From: Paragordius varius
Taxonomy: Eukaryota; Nematomorpha
Assembly (NCBI GenBank): GCA_964247055.1
Contig: OZ176050.1
Coordinates: forward strand, 9,176,001-9,240,000
Length of the DNA: 64,000 bases
Direction: 5' to 3'
Below the pieces are notes generated by a model, which saw only the letters and a list, made by a program, of their open reading frames with translations, did not search any database and was not told the origin of the DNA. Of this stretch, positions 28,580 through 43,500 are shown in pieces; within the stretch, counting starts at the first letter, position 1, and every line of letters starts with the position of its first letter. Position numbers and translations under genes: made by a program.

Positions 28580-31500
28580 GAAGTTCAAAGAATTACGACT
28601 CACCAAATTAACTCGTTTATCATGGACAAAATTGATAAAAAACATATGGTAAATTTAACTTTCCATGTTATCAATATCATAAAATTTGCAATATATTATT
28701 TATTATATTTTATTTAACTTTTTCAAGGGGCCTTCTATGCGAACCCAAGTCCCAAGTTTATCATCATAAATTTTCCAAACAAAGGGGGTGCAATCATGAT
28801 CAATATTCTTTTCTGAATTATTTTCCCTTTCAAGCTGATACATTTTCCATTTATTGAGTGCAAGGTTATACTTTTCATAATATGTTAGGCGTCTCATAGC
28901 TTTACATAAATTATCAATGAGTGAAAATCCGGCTATAAATGTAGGGAGTATTAATTCTGGAAGTTTTATTTTATTATTCGCATTCAACGTGGGTAGGGTT
29001 GTTAATAGGTTATGTAAAAGTTCACAAACTTTGACGAATAAAATGTCAAGCGGCAAATATAAAAACTTAGGGTTATTATTATCAATGTCTGTAGATATGG
29101 TTTTAGATGTCATGAATTCGGAATTATACATGTGCTATAAAAAATATATGTTAATAAATTAATATAAACACCCTAAATTTTTTTATAAATCAATCATATT
29201 AAGAATAAAAAAACCTACCTTAATTAACGATAAAGCATATTGGAAACGTATGACTAATGGAATATGCTCTTCCATGAAAGAATCTTGAGACAAAATCCAA
29301 TTCTATATATATAATGTTAATACATATTTTATGTTTTTAGAGACGATTTTAATCATATATGTAGGTTGCATTAACTTATATATAAAGAATCAAAATTATT
29401 AAGATATAATATTTCGGACCTAAAATGATCCTTTATTAATTAGGTATTTAATAATATAAAATGTAAAATTCTAGGGATAAAACTGAAACCATTTAGGCAA
29501 TTTTTTGTTAATTTGGTTTATATCCATTTATTAAGTTTTTCCATGTATTTTAAATATTCATTATTTGATTAATTTGTAACAAAACGTAAATAAACCATAA
29601 AAATATAAGCCTAAAAAATTTATATGCTAGTTTCTAATCAAAAAATATACTTTGATCCCGAAAAATAAAAACCAAAAAATAAGGTAAACTATATATATAT
29701 ATACCATTTACACTTCAAATTCACCCTTAAACAATTCGAATTCACCCTTCAACAATTCAAATTCACTCTCGAGCAATTCAAATTCAACCTGAAATTAATT
29801 ATGTTTTTATTATTAAAAATTACCTATATTTTTATAATTTTTTAAAAAGAAATTTTGTTTAAAATCAAAATTATACTGACAATAAACCAAGCCATAAAGA
29901 TATATTTCATATTAATAATGAGTTATATTAGTTCAAAAACACATAATTTATTTTTAGGGTAAATTTGAATTGTAAATGCTATAGCAAATTTAAAAACGAT
30001 ATATCTATCCCGTTTCAAAAAATCTAAACGATTGCATAACCGTTTCAGGTTCCATTTGTATTAGGTTCAATAAATATTTTAATTAATTGAAACCTAATAT
30101 TTACACAAAATTACCATTAAGGTTTCGTCATTATTGTGAATGCGTTTTGTATCAATCGGTTCTTTAGCTACTATATTTCGTTGTAATTGCAGGTAGAGAA
30201 GGGCCAAAGTTTCGATTTGTTCCAAATTAATTTTACATTTGGAGGAATGGGACCAACAATGAGTAAGTGATAACATTATGTATGGTATAGCATCTGATTT
30301 CCATTGTAAAAGCGTTGTGAATAATTGGTTTAATGATTTGTCAAATGCATAATTCTATGGATATAATATATGGTGATAGATTTGAATTTTGAATTATATT
30401 ACTTAAATAAATTGATATAATTATCTATTTTAAAGAGAAAAAGGAAGAAAATTAAATATAAAAAAAATAATAACAAAAACAACAATAAACTCACCGTTGT
30501 ACATGGAATAAGTAGAAATAAAATATTTTTTTTACACAAGAACATATATAGTTTTAAAAAATTAATACTTCAATGGTAATGGTTGATTTAAGGGCTATTT
30601 GATCTTGAGGTACAATCTTTTCGTTAGGATTGACTTTTTCTAAATTTCAAAAAATAATATATATAATTATGCCTTTTGCTATCTTATATGTGTGCCAAAC
30701 TCAGGGTCAAAACTTTTTGTAATTATAATATTTTTGAATGGAGAAATTTACCATTTTTCAGAGTCTGAAAAAAAATATTTGGTGTCACTTTGCTAATACG
30801 GAAAATAAAAGCTAAAAACTTCTAAACTATTATATATATATAGATGCATTTTGCAATACATTATACCGTATGAATAGATATCATCTATATTGGGGGTTTT
30901 ATCCTTGTACAAATCCAATATTTGTTTCGTAGTAGTAGGTGTATCCACTGTTGAAGGCAAAAGACCCATATCACGATAACTTGCATCAATCTATTTGTAA
31001 ACATATTTTTAATAACTATAGTTAATATTAGGGTTGGGTCTTACGGTTTATAAATGTTATATTTCTTTATAACTGGACAGTAATCGCTTATAAATATGTT
31101 TATAACGTAATATTTAATGTGAAACTTTTTAAATCTTTAAATTATATCAACCTTGCAATAAGTGTTTTTATAATATAAAATTTAAAACCATATAACATAT
31201 TAAAAAGTTAACTATATTGGTTAAGATCCATAATATCAGATCGGTTACTAATTTTAACTGCGGTCAAGTTTAAAAACCTAACCTAATCAACATATATTCA
31301 TCAAATAAAATTTTATAATGCGCAAAATTGTGTTTACTATACTTGTGATAAACATTCAAGCAATCTCGTTTCTATCAAAGTTGAATCCGTAGACAATGCA
31401 ATATTTGTGTCATTATTTGGGTTATTTTGTGTTACGTTAGCGTTTATATTGGCAGCATTATATTGATTTTCGGCATTTGTGGTTGATGATGTAGTTGAAC

Positions 31501-34500
31501 TATTATTAACTTGGGAAGTAATGGTATTAGTTGATGCATTCGGATTGAGTGTTCTGGATATTGCTTGAGCTAAATCTGTTGCTCGCTGTATAGCTACCTA
31601 TAAGTGAAAAATGAATTAAACAAAAATGTTCCATATCAATTATTTTATAAGAGTGATGATGCGGATAATGAGCCAAATATTGTTGATAGAATCCAAAAAA
31701 TATAAAAAATGATTAATAGCGTAACTTAACTAACTTTGAAAACTTGTAAGAATTTATTTATAAAATCTGTATTTGATGACTAAATGATTAGAGTTATTGA
31801 TAAACGCTTACTTCCGCTTGTTCCAAAGACTGGAATATATCATTAAGAGTTGAAACATCGTCAACCGACATAATAATTGGATCTTCATTATTGTTGCTGG
31901 CTATAGATAAGTTTAACAAATATAATTTATAATTAGCACCTAGACATTTTTTAATATAAAAATTGACTTATTACCGTTTTATTAAGATATTAGGTTATTT
32001 ATAGAAAATATGGATAGAATAAGATATTTCAATTCGTCAAGACGACATATGAAAAAATAAATCAAAGTTTACATTTACACTTATGCAAAAATACAAAAAT
32101 TTAGTCTGTTATAGAACAACTTAAACATTATATTATAACATCATCTAAAATAATTACAATATGGATGATCCGATAATGTTGAATTATAGATTGGTTGATG
32201 TCTGTTTGCAGTAGTTTCTGATTGCTGAGCTATCGCCATTTCAACATTAGGTGCCTGTTGTTCGCTTGAATTGACTACTTCGAGAAATTTATTTATGGGT
32301 TTTAAAATAAAATAATCAATCAAAAATAATTTAAATAGTTAATTTGTCCTAAAATACAATACTTACAGTAAAAATTAAATAAGAACTTACAATTTAAAAA
32401 AATGTTTTTATTAAAGTCAATCATATTTTATAAATTTTGAATCTTTTAAAATAACTTATTGTTTTGAATCGGAAAATAAGGAGTAGTGACATAAATTGGT
32501 AACATCCTGTAGTATATATTTCAAACTTGCAATTATTAATGTTATATAGTAAAAAATCAAGGTGTTAAAAAAGAATATAATTGTTTTTATGAATAATATT
32601 GTTGTTCCTTAGTTTGTAATTTAATTATCATGATAAAAAGTATGTTTTATACTTGTTAAAGGGACACTAATTGTCGTCGTAATGTTTGCATCATCATTTA
32701 TAGTAACTAGAGGTTCTGAAACAGGGTTAGTATCCTCGATGGGTATTGATGTGGTGGGACTCAGATTTAAAAGATACTCAGTAGCTTGTTCCAAACTGGT
32801 CGTATGCCTCAACGCTTCTAACGCATGTGATCGAGCAAAACCCATATCTAACAAACTTTCTAACCGTCGAGTGTGATCCGAAATCACAGAACCCACTGAA
32901 TTATTAATGTTATTACCATTATTGGTATTATCTATTGTTGTAACAACAATATTATTATTATCTTCATTTGCTACACCCATGTTTGAGGTGTTGGTTAAAT
33001 TTTGGATAAAATTTCTGGTGCTATTGTTGACATTTGTCGTTGTTACATTTGTTGAATTATGTGTGGATGTGATTACATTGGCAGAAGTATCGGTAATTGG
33101 TGTGGCTCTTACTCGACAAACCCGAGGGTCAGATCCTGCTGCGTTCCCAGCACTGGATGTGGATAATGTTGTTTCAATGCCTAAATTTTGGAAACCTCAT
33201 TAATTACACTTCAGTTCACCGTTCAATACAACTCTCTTAAACACTTTTTACCAGGAAATATTTAAAATGACACTTGAACATTTCTTAATCCTTCCGAATT
33301 TAACAAATCGAGCTATTAAATATTTTCAAATCCACTCTTGAAATTTCCAGTTGAACATTTCAAACCCATCCTTATAGATTTTAAATTAGATTTTAAACAT
33401 TTAAATTCACCAAAAAAAAATATGTTTTCATAAAAAAGTAGGGAAAATCAAAACAATATTTAGATTTGATAATTTATTTCAAGGCTTTTATCACGCACAT
33501 ATGCGATTTATGTTAAATATATTAAAGATGTTTATGTATGAGAAAGGACATATTGTGATTTAATCAATGAAATTACCGTAGCTATATATAAATATATATG
33601 TGCATGTAAATATTGATAAACCACCGAGGCAACTTTTAAACAAATAAAAAATGTCATCCATAGTAAAAAAAAATATACAATTATTTTATTTTATTAATTA
33701 CTGTACTATGATGTTAATGTTAAATCTGTTTTAAATTTTTTTCATTTTTTAAAATATCAAATAATATAAATAATTTTATGTCTCGTTTAAATTATATTTC
33801 GTTTTGAACACTTTTTCAAACAAGGAAAATAATAAGAAACAATTAATCATATATGAATTTTTCCAGAAACAAAAAAATCAGAATTATAATTATGAAATCT
33901 TCGAGGGTATTTAAAATGAGGTTTAATTGAGAATTCAAGGGTAAATTCGAAGCGATCAAAGTGAGATGTAAATTTCATATCCATATTTTTAAACTATTTT
34001 AAGGATTATCTCCTCGTTGGGAGAAAAAAACCATAAAGGTTGATTGATATTAAACTATTTTATTAAAAAAATTATCTTTAACTTAATAAATATTAGTAAG
34101 AGACACAAAAAATGTACGAAATAAAATATAAGAAATTGTTTAATATGATTTGATTTGCGTTATCAAATCAAAAACAAGGTAAGAGTATAAAATATGGAAC
34201 ATAAGGAATCAAAATTAAAGTTTTTATAAAAGAGAAAAATACTTGTTTGTGGCTTAGTGGTTAAAAGTGTTGGCAAATGATAATTTTGTAATTCTTTCCA
34301 GATTTTCAAGCGGTTTTTAATGACTTTATCAATGTTCATCAAATATATAAGGATTTGAAGACAACATTTGGATATGATTTGAAACTGCAAACATATAATT
34401 AATACAATAAAAAAAAGTAATATTTTTTATATTAAATAATAATGTAAAAAATGTATGATACAAGAATTTTTCAAAAATTGAAATAAATGAGTGGCAATTA

Positions 34501-37500
34501 TTTAAAAAGTCCATTATCTTACCAATTTATTTTTTGTTTTATGTGGTGCTACGTTCTCTCCAAACACATGATTTATTATGATAAAACTATGTTCTGCAAT
34601 GTATAAAGCATATCTAGCCTGATTTAAGTCATGATTCAAACGTAATTTTTCCACATTTAAAACGGCTTGTGATGTTATATAGGAGGATAGAGGAGGCAAA
34701 TCTACAATGTCAGAACCGAGGCGTAATATTATGTTTGGATTCGTTAACATAACCCAGCATTCCAACAAAACGTTCAGCATTTTGTCTTGTTCTATTGTAA
34801 TATGTTTGTTTTTTGTAGGAGTTGTCGCTATAAAAATTGATAATTACATATATATAACCACAAAAATGTTGAACTTGATTATGGATGGTACGAATAAAAA
34901 TTTGAGATTCTGAAAGAGATTTTTAAATTTAAAGGAATGGTTTCCTATAACGGTAAAATGATTTACGTTACAGTATATTTTTATTTAAATATAATGCTAC
35001 TAATCCCTTTTCTAAAACTTAGGGATTAACCTCGTGTTAAAGTTATGTTTTTTCCACCATACTTAATATTAGTTTGTATGTTACCATGTTGTCCATTATG
35101 ATTATCCATTTCCATAGGTTCTTTAATGAATGTGTTGCTTCCTTCTCGAATATTCTTTAAGGCAACAGTTAACATGGATCCAAGCAAATCAAAAAAATAA
35201 TTTAAAGTATTGTGTTGAACACAATGTTTAATCGATAAATATCTATTGTTGAGGGCCCAACTTAGTTTGTAATGATCTAAGCTTGATGATACAGAAAATG
35301 AATGACTAGACGATATCATCCGACAAAATATTCGAAGGGTATGGTTAACAAACGGTTTAATCGCTTCCATTTTAGAGGCATCCAATCGCATACAACAGAT
35401 TAAGCGTGAAGGACTAAAAAAGGCGTTGTATATAATACATTACATAAAAATATAAGCATGCATATACTTTAACATGCAACAAGGGTTCAAATTTCATCAC
35501 TTTCCTAGGCAGCGGTCAAACGATAATATTTTTAAGTAATAATCTTTTTCTTTATTTAACACAAAGGGAAAATTCTATAAACTCTCTATTTTTTATATTT
35601 AAAAGGGAAAACTTCGTACTTATTTCCTAGCAGGTTCGTTTCACAGTTATTTTCCGTAGTATTAACTGAATCAATATTTTCTGTTATCCCAGCAATTGTT
35701 TGAGATGACAATTTTGATAACCGTTCAAAAATGAATTGAAAATCACGAGTTACACAAAGTGCTAACGTTTCCATCACATGATTAAGGTAGGGATTAATGT
35801 TTCCCATGCTATTACTCATAGTATTAGAATTGTTTAAGGCTGTGGTGGTAGGATAGATCGAAGACATATTTTGTAAATTATTTATGGAGCCGGAGGGCCC
35901 ATTTCTGTTTACACCTAAATTATTCGATCTCTGATTATTGTGATTGTTAGAATTATTGTTGTTATTTATAGTGTTATTAAGCGTGGCGCCATTTAATGGG
36001 ATAATATTTTCACTCGTAGATAGTGATTGTGTGTTATTATTTGATGATGTTCCATTAGTTGCATTTGTGTTTGTTGATAATCTTATTGCATTGTTGGAGT
36101 TATTGGAATTTCGAGGGAGTGGAAGCGAATTCGTTTGTTGTGTTGTAAGATTTGTGTTTGTGAATATGGGACGAGGTAAATTTGTAACTACACTACCACC
36201 TACAAATAAAGGGTTTGTTAGAAATAAAAGACACAATAAAAACGTATGTAAAAATAAAAAAAAGAATGTATGGCCCCTTTGTTTTGAACCCGCAATCAAG
36301 AACTTCTTTTATGTAGAGCTTAAATGGAAAACAGGTCGGTTTTTATATTAACAAAAGGAAATTATTTTCAAAATTTTAAAAGTTTTACCGGTTGTATTAT
36401 TGGATCTTGTGGTATCAATGAATAGCATATTTGTATGAGATCTACTAGATGTATTTCCATTGTTACTCGTATTACCTATACAATATGTAAAAATGTACTT
36501 TTTATGATTTTACTGAATAAGTGTATTGATATAATATTCTTTGGAATAAAAAATATATGATAAAAACTTTCCCCTTGTTTTTCTCTGTTAATTAACCACA
36601 TTCAAATATTTTTAATAAATATTTGTAAATGTAAAGCTCATCGTTAATCAATTTATTTTCGGCGTTAGTTTGTTTTACAAAAATATAAATTTAATATAAG
36701 AAGCAAGAATAAATAATATATCACCAATTGAGATATTGTTAAATGCGGGAGAATTACAAACATCCACCAAACCAATAATAAAAGCCAGGAATACATCGTT
36801 AAAAGTTCGACATAGGGCTAAAATATATGAAACATACATTCATCAAAAATTTTGTTCAATTGTCTATAAAAAATTGATGACTGTAATATATAAAAAAATA
36901 AAAAATTTACAAGAAGTTTATAGTATGCAAAACTTTTAATTAAATTAATAATATTCCAAAATATATTTAATATAATTAGCGAAATAATATTTACATATAA
37001 ATGTTTTTATTTCATCCCGCTGTTTAATAATCATAGGTGATGGGGTATTAGTCTTTGCGGTGCTTTGATTATTATTACAATTATTATTATCGATTTGTGT
37101 AAAAGTTGGTGATTGTTTTGAATTCCAATTGGAACTGAAAAACGGGGTATTTCGACATTTCTGACTATGCGATATGAGCAACAGATTAATGTAATTATAT
37201 TTCATCAATTGCATTCGTCCAATCCCAATAACCGGATTCATATTGGCTTTTTGTTTTTCGGTCTCAAATTTGTGCTTGAAAGTATTGGAACACCAATAAT
37301 TTACAATCGATTTCTTTGTTTCCATCTGCGAAAACAAGCAGAATATATATAAGTATCAATATCAAAATTTTAAATTATTTAAACTACGGCAAAAATTATA
37401 ATTATAAATCTAAATGAAACACTAAACGACAAGAATTTTATTAAAAAGACACCCATATCCTTATAAACCTTTATATATTATGATATTTACAATAGAGCGT

Positions 37501-40500
37501 GTTAGCAATCAGCATTATAGTTTTACGTGTGGTTTATATAATTACATTTTTACAATAATATAAATATAATACCTTGGGTATTTTGTTTAAACTTTTCAAC
37601 AAGCTTATGAGCGTTGTTAAATGTGATAAGTGATGCAATTTGGTTGGTGTTATGATATAAATGTTATTTGTAGTTTTGGGTTTAGAATTGGGGGATTCCG
37701 ATGCTAAAATATGCTTTCTGATTGCTAGTGTATCTTGCAATTTTAAGCAAGTCAAACTGTGATCAAATTCATCAATGCACATTTTCATAATGGTGTTATA
37801 TTGGGAATACGTCTAACATAAGTATACCATATAATGATAAATCGTGAAAATAACCCAAATATTATATTTTAAATCTCAATTATATAATCATTAAATATTA
37901 ATTGGTAATTTTTCCAACAAAACTATTAATTAACACAAAAATGTTAATTATTTTTCAAATAAGCAAAATGTTTCAAGTATATATATGTGAAAGATTTTCA
38001 ATTATTTAAAAACAAACCACAATCCATTTAAATACTGAAACAAATGCATTGTAAGTCTTTGTATGAATAAAATCATAGGGTAGAATGGGTAGGGATATCA
38101 GTTTCATAAGTAAGGACGGTCCACCTTTCGATATAAAAGCTTGACAGTGTTCGCTACTAAAACCATTACTTATGATTGATTCCAAAAATTTGAGCTAAAT
38201 TAATATAATCGCATTTAATTGTAAAAAAATATTTTCCCTTTATTATTTTATTAAAGATACTACCTTGTATGTAAAACTTCAATACCATTTACAATTCAAA
38301 TTAACCCATGACCATTCAAATTCTCCCTCGAACAATTCAAATTCACCCTAAAAATAAATTATGTGTTTTCGGGCTAATATAAGTCATCATTAATATAAAA
38401 TATATTCTTATGGCATAGTTTATTATTTTTTCAGTATTATATTAATTTTAAACAAAATTCATTTCATAAAAATATAAAAAAATATAGGTAATATTTCATT
38501 TTAAAGAACACATAATTTATTTTAGGGTAAATTTGAATTGTTCGAGGGTGAAATTATTCGAGGGTGAATTGAATTGTTCAAGGGTGAATTTGAACTGTAA
38601 ATGGTATATTAGTTAAAAATAAATTTTACAAGAATCAAAAATAGCTCTAGTTGACAATATTAATACAATATATTAAACCAAATAAGTAAAATGTAAATCA
38701 AACGTACCACATTATACATGTATTCTGTGAATTGGCGTTGCCGTTGTTTTACAGAGTTGAAATCATCATTTTTTAAAGCATTTTGATCGGTACTATCAGT
38801 ATGCGATCTAGACGATAAATTTTCTCAAATTAAAAAGTATCTGATCAATAGATTAACTTTGATAAATATAATTTTTAAAAATAATATGATTCCATTTTAA
38901 AAATAGACACATACTTTAATGGTCTGTTATCTTTTTGTAATTGGTTTTCTATGGTTGCTGTACTTGTATCTGCTAATATATATATGGGAATTTCGATTGA
39001 TTTCCAAATTTAGTTCATATATTGTATAAAAATATTATTGTAGATACCTGGAGCGGAAGTGCTATTATCAGAATCATTGGCCATCAAAACATCATTTTGC
39101 GTTGAAATGTCTGATGTAGAGCTATTTCTTCGAGAAACTGGTTCTTGTGTATCGCTAAAACACATGTTATAAATAAACGTCCACAAATCCAGTTTAAATA
39201 AAAATAATGATTCAAAAGTAAAGAATGATTGAAAAACATTTATATGTTTCGGAATTAATAATAAATTCCGCTATTAAACATTTAGTTTCATCAGAAACAT
39301 GTATAAGCTTTGATTCTATATTTCTAAACTCCGGTTTTTTAAATTTGCGTTTGTGATCAAATCGGTGAATAATAAATGTTAAATCAATAAATCATTTTCA
39401 TCCAAAGTTTCATAGGATTTTAAATATTAAAGATCTGAACATTTCATACCAAGTTTTATATAACTTTTGTTAAAATAAATATAATATTTTTATATTAAAA
39501 CATTATATTTCTTAATCAAATCGAGAATTACATACCTCATAGGACTAAGATGATAATTTGTTAGATTGGTACTACCAAAGTTTGTATTTGGGTTGTTATT
39601 AGAATTGGCTGATTGCGTGTTGTTTATATCTAGGTAAATATCAAGGGTTATTTTCGGTAAAAATACCTTTGAAATAACTCATACAGTACCATTTTATATA
39701 ATTATTATTTCTGTACAAAAATGATTTTTAACGTCAAAAAATTTTAAGTACGTATCAGAAATATTTTAGCTGACAGCACCATCTCTATACATGTTAAAAA
39801 TTGGAAGTTGATATTGAATATGCATTTGGTAAACCATCTTATCTCAAGTCATAACATATTTAACATTTTTGTTCAATAAAAATATATTTTGTCTCATATG
39901 GAAATTTACCATTAGAATTAGAGGTATTAGTATTTATATTATTGTTGGCCGCAATATAAAAGTTACTATCAGTCAGTGTTGTAGTCAAATGCGTAGGTGC
40001 CGTATTCGTCGCAGTGGATTGTTGAAATATATCATCAGTAATATTATCATTATTTTGGGTAGATAGATTTGTTGAATGGTTAGATAAAAGTTTTCTACAG
40101 GCATTTACGTAATATCGCGTTTCTAGCGTACTGCTTTCAAGGGCTTCTAATTCACCCATATCAATTAATTCTTGTATAATCTAAGATTATTTATTATATA
40201 TATGTAGGGTATGAATCATTATTTATATAATTTTAATCAAAAGAGTGAAAGCCCCTTCCCTCCTCACCGATAAGGAGCCCAAATATGGGGTGCATAGCCA
40301 AAATATGTACATTTTATTTATCTAATGTCAATTAATATTTAGTTTTTTTGTAATAATCAATTATTTTAAAAATAAATTAATAAAAATTTATTTTTTATTA
40401 TTTTTGACTCGTGATCCAAAAAAACCAGGACCGTAAACTTAACTTTGTACAATTATGACTAAAAAACAGAGCTTTTATAAAAATTGAAATAGTACATGAT

Positions 40501-43500
40501 GATGGGCATGAGCTTAGTCTTATATATTTATCAATCTCTAAAACGATCGTTCAAAGGGGGCCCTTCTCTAGATAAATGCCATGTAAAGGAATAAAAATTT
40601 AGGAAAATTACTTTGCAAATTGATGACATAGCGTCAAGTTTTAATGTCGGTTGATGTCTTAATAATTCGTCTATCATGGCGCCAAATTCACGAGCAGGTT
40701 CATCTATAGGTAACAATATTTCATAAACTTATAAATTATTTTGTAATTATGTATGCATCAGGGTTCACAAAGGATAATTTTAGCGTAAAAATGGGAATAT
40801 AAAAAATAAAAAAATTTTTAATTAATTGTCAAATTTGTATTGTTTCCGTTTATTAATTGGACAATATAGTTTGAATTTAAAAAAAGGAAAATAAGTTGTT
40901 TTTAATTAATTAATAAATTTAATGCTGTTACGTTTTTAATTAATACATACATTTATTGTAAATTGTAAATTTTTTTATAATGGTATAAAATATGTAAATG
41001 ATGAAATGATCTCAATTTACAAAAGCATAATTATGATCAATATCCGCACATTCGTACCAAGTTAGTATTAAAGTTAAATATTTAACTAACATTTTTGTTC
41101 AAAAAGTGCGGAATATATAAATTTTTACTAATACAAGTAAAAACAAAAATTACTTAGAGCCAAATCGTTTGCATCATCACGATTTCTGTGATGCCTTGCA
41201 AAATGATGTGGATTAGTTAACGAATTTGCCGTATTCGTTGCCCTTAAAGCCGGTAAATATTTGGGTGTTATTAATATGCGAAATAATTTATCGAAAGGTT
41301 GTCGACTCACAAACGCTCGCATACCCCGATGATTGAGACAAAGACTCGTAAATATGGTTGGGAGTGAGGTCATAACTTTACGTGTAGCTGGAATCTATGT
41401 TTTATTATATTGAAATATTAAAATTTCATTTAAAAAAAAATTTTTTTTTTCATAAAAACAATCAAATTTATTTTAAAATAAATATTTGAATTCTCGTAAT
41501 ATGTATTAAATTAAACTATCTCCAAAATTTTCGATACATGGTAGTAGTATCTTTTTCAATGGATTAACTATAACAAAATTTGAAAAATATAATTATAAAT
41601 TATGATAACAAATAATTATTTTAACATAAAATATTCGTTCTGGTTGACAATATTAAAACAATCAAATTTATTATTTTGTTACTCCTTTATCCAAGAGTGA
41701 ATGTAACATGATGTCAGTTAGCCCAGTTTTTTGGATAGTTATCAATTCCGACGGCTCGGAGAAGATGTAATTTGACACCAAATCTAATGCTATATATGAT
41801 ATTATGCATATATTTATCTATCTACAGTCATGTATCCTTTATTTTATCAAATATTTAATTTTTTCTAAATGGGTATAAATATTTGGTAAATAATGGAAAA
41901 AACAAGAGTTCTATGGTAATTCTTTATTTTTTGACGAATATGATATTGTTAATACCATAGAGCTCTTGTTTTTTCCATTCAAATATTTATACCGATTAAA
42001 CGAAAAAAAATGTTGATAAAATAAAGGATAATGCCTAAGTATGCCCATATTGATTATTTATTAATTAATATGAAATTCAGTAAACTAGTTATGTGCTCTC
42101 AATTAAACATAAAAACCATCTTCTACGTCAAACTAAAAGGCCTTTTTGAAATTAAATAAACTTATTTTTTGCACTTTTTTCCACCAATTTATTTCGATTA
42201 TAATATAATTTCTGAAAAATTAAACTATGTAAAATTTCTTTGGTAAACTCTTGTTTTTATGAGTAAAAGATGTTTATTATATATATTATCGTTCTTACCC
42301 AATAAAAATAAAGTTGTCCCATAGTAATCCACGTTACTTATTATGTGTTTGAGGCAAGCAATAAAATCATCCGTCATCACTAATAAAAATTTAATAATAA
42401 TAATTTTTTATTCAATTCAAAAGCGATATTTTGAATCAAAAGCAATATGATTCATTTAAACTCGTGAAAAAACTGTTGTTTTAACTAATAATTGTAAATT
42501 TGGATGTAAAAAAATGATGTATATGGCTGAAAATAAAGCCTTTCAATGAAACATATTTATATTAAAATGAAAAAAACGTGATATTGTAGTACATTTCCTA
42601 ACAAAAATTCCATATATATTATATATATCTATGACATACTTAAACGGGCGAATTGATTTACGCTTGTAAGATCACTGATGACATTTTTCAACAGATTCAA
42701 AATTGATTTAAGCAATGCAGCACGGTGCGCTTGACAATGCAGTGGTGTAGAACTTGGTTTCACATCTTTTTATCATTCAAACAAAAAAATGCTACAAAAC
42801 GAACGAACATATAATTTTTATTTTAATCCAAAACAATTATACTTTTATTGGTTTCCATATATTTAGCAACTAATACGCAAGCGTTATGATCGTTTTTGGG
42901 CTTGAAAGTCTTAGAGATCCTTAAATTATTCTGATTGTTTGAATTTGTGTTTGTAGGTGTTAATGAATTGTCTTCTTCCACCCTATTACAAATATTTTTG
43001 TTAATATTGAAAAGGGGGTAAAGAATTTTTTTAAATCGTTTAGGCTCTAAAAGATATTAAAAAATATAAAAATATCCATTTTTTCTCTCATTTTAATCAA
43101 CATATATAACACGTATTAAACTACATACTTATAAATTTATGATAAGCATCTCAAAAATGGAAAACAAAATATATATATATATATTTATCATACTCATTTA
43201 TATCAACATCAGCATCAGTAACCAAGGAAGAATTATTTGTAGGGTCATTTACGACGTGGTTATCATTATTGACTGCGGTGGTAGAATTGCTGGGATAAAG
43301 GACTAAATGTGATAAAATATTTGTGCTTGGACCTATTTCTACTGCATTGCTATTACCATTTTGCACATTGGAAAAAACTTTGTTAGGAGGACCGGTATTT
43401 GATGTTGTAACATTCGCAGTATTTTTCGCCACAATTTGTTGTTGTGTAAAATACGATGACCAAGGACAATTATGGGCCATGATGTAGGGTACTTCTTTGA

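Larger units (their letters stand above)
38020..42780 (-). other. HUWE1: HUWE1 exon block: DUF913
   Basis: This is the best conserved N-terminal block. In order it reads [20 protein letters not shown] (about 42.74 kb; human RAALLKSMLNFLKKAI), [20 protein letters not shown] (42.35 kb), [20 protein letters not shown] (41.75 kb), [20 protein letters not shown] then [20 protein letters not shown] (41.37-41.2 kb), [20 protein letters not shown] (40.7 kb), and [20 protein letters not shown] (38.2 kb). Every piece has a clear human counterpart in the same order. Two introns of this block carry fold-back elements. Confidence 0.92.

Noticed and set aside
29702-29800. A CRISPR-like array of 21-bp repeats
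   Set aside because: The motifs are adjacent without spacers, occur inverted at the other end of the element and lie in a eukaryotic intron.
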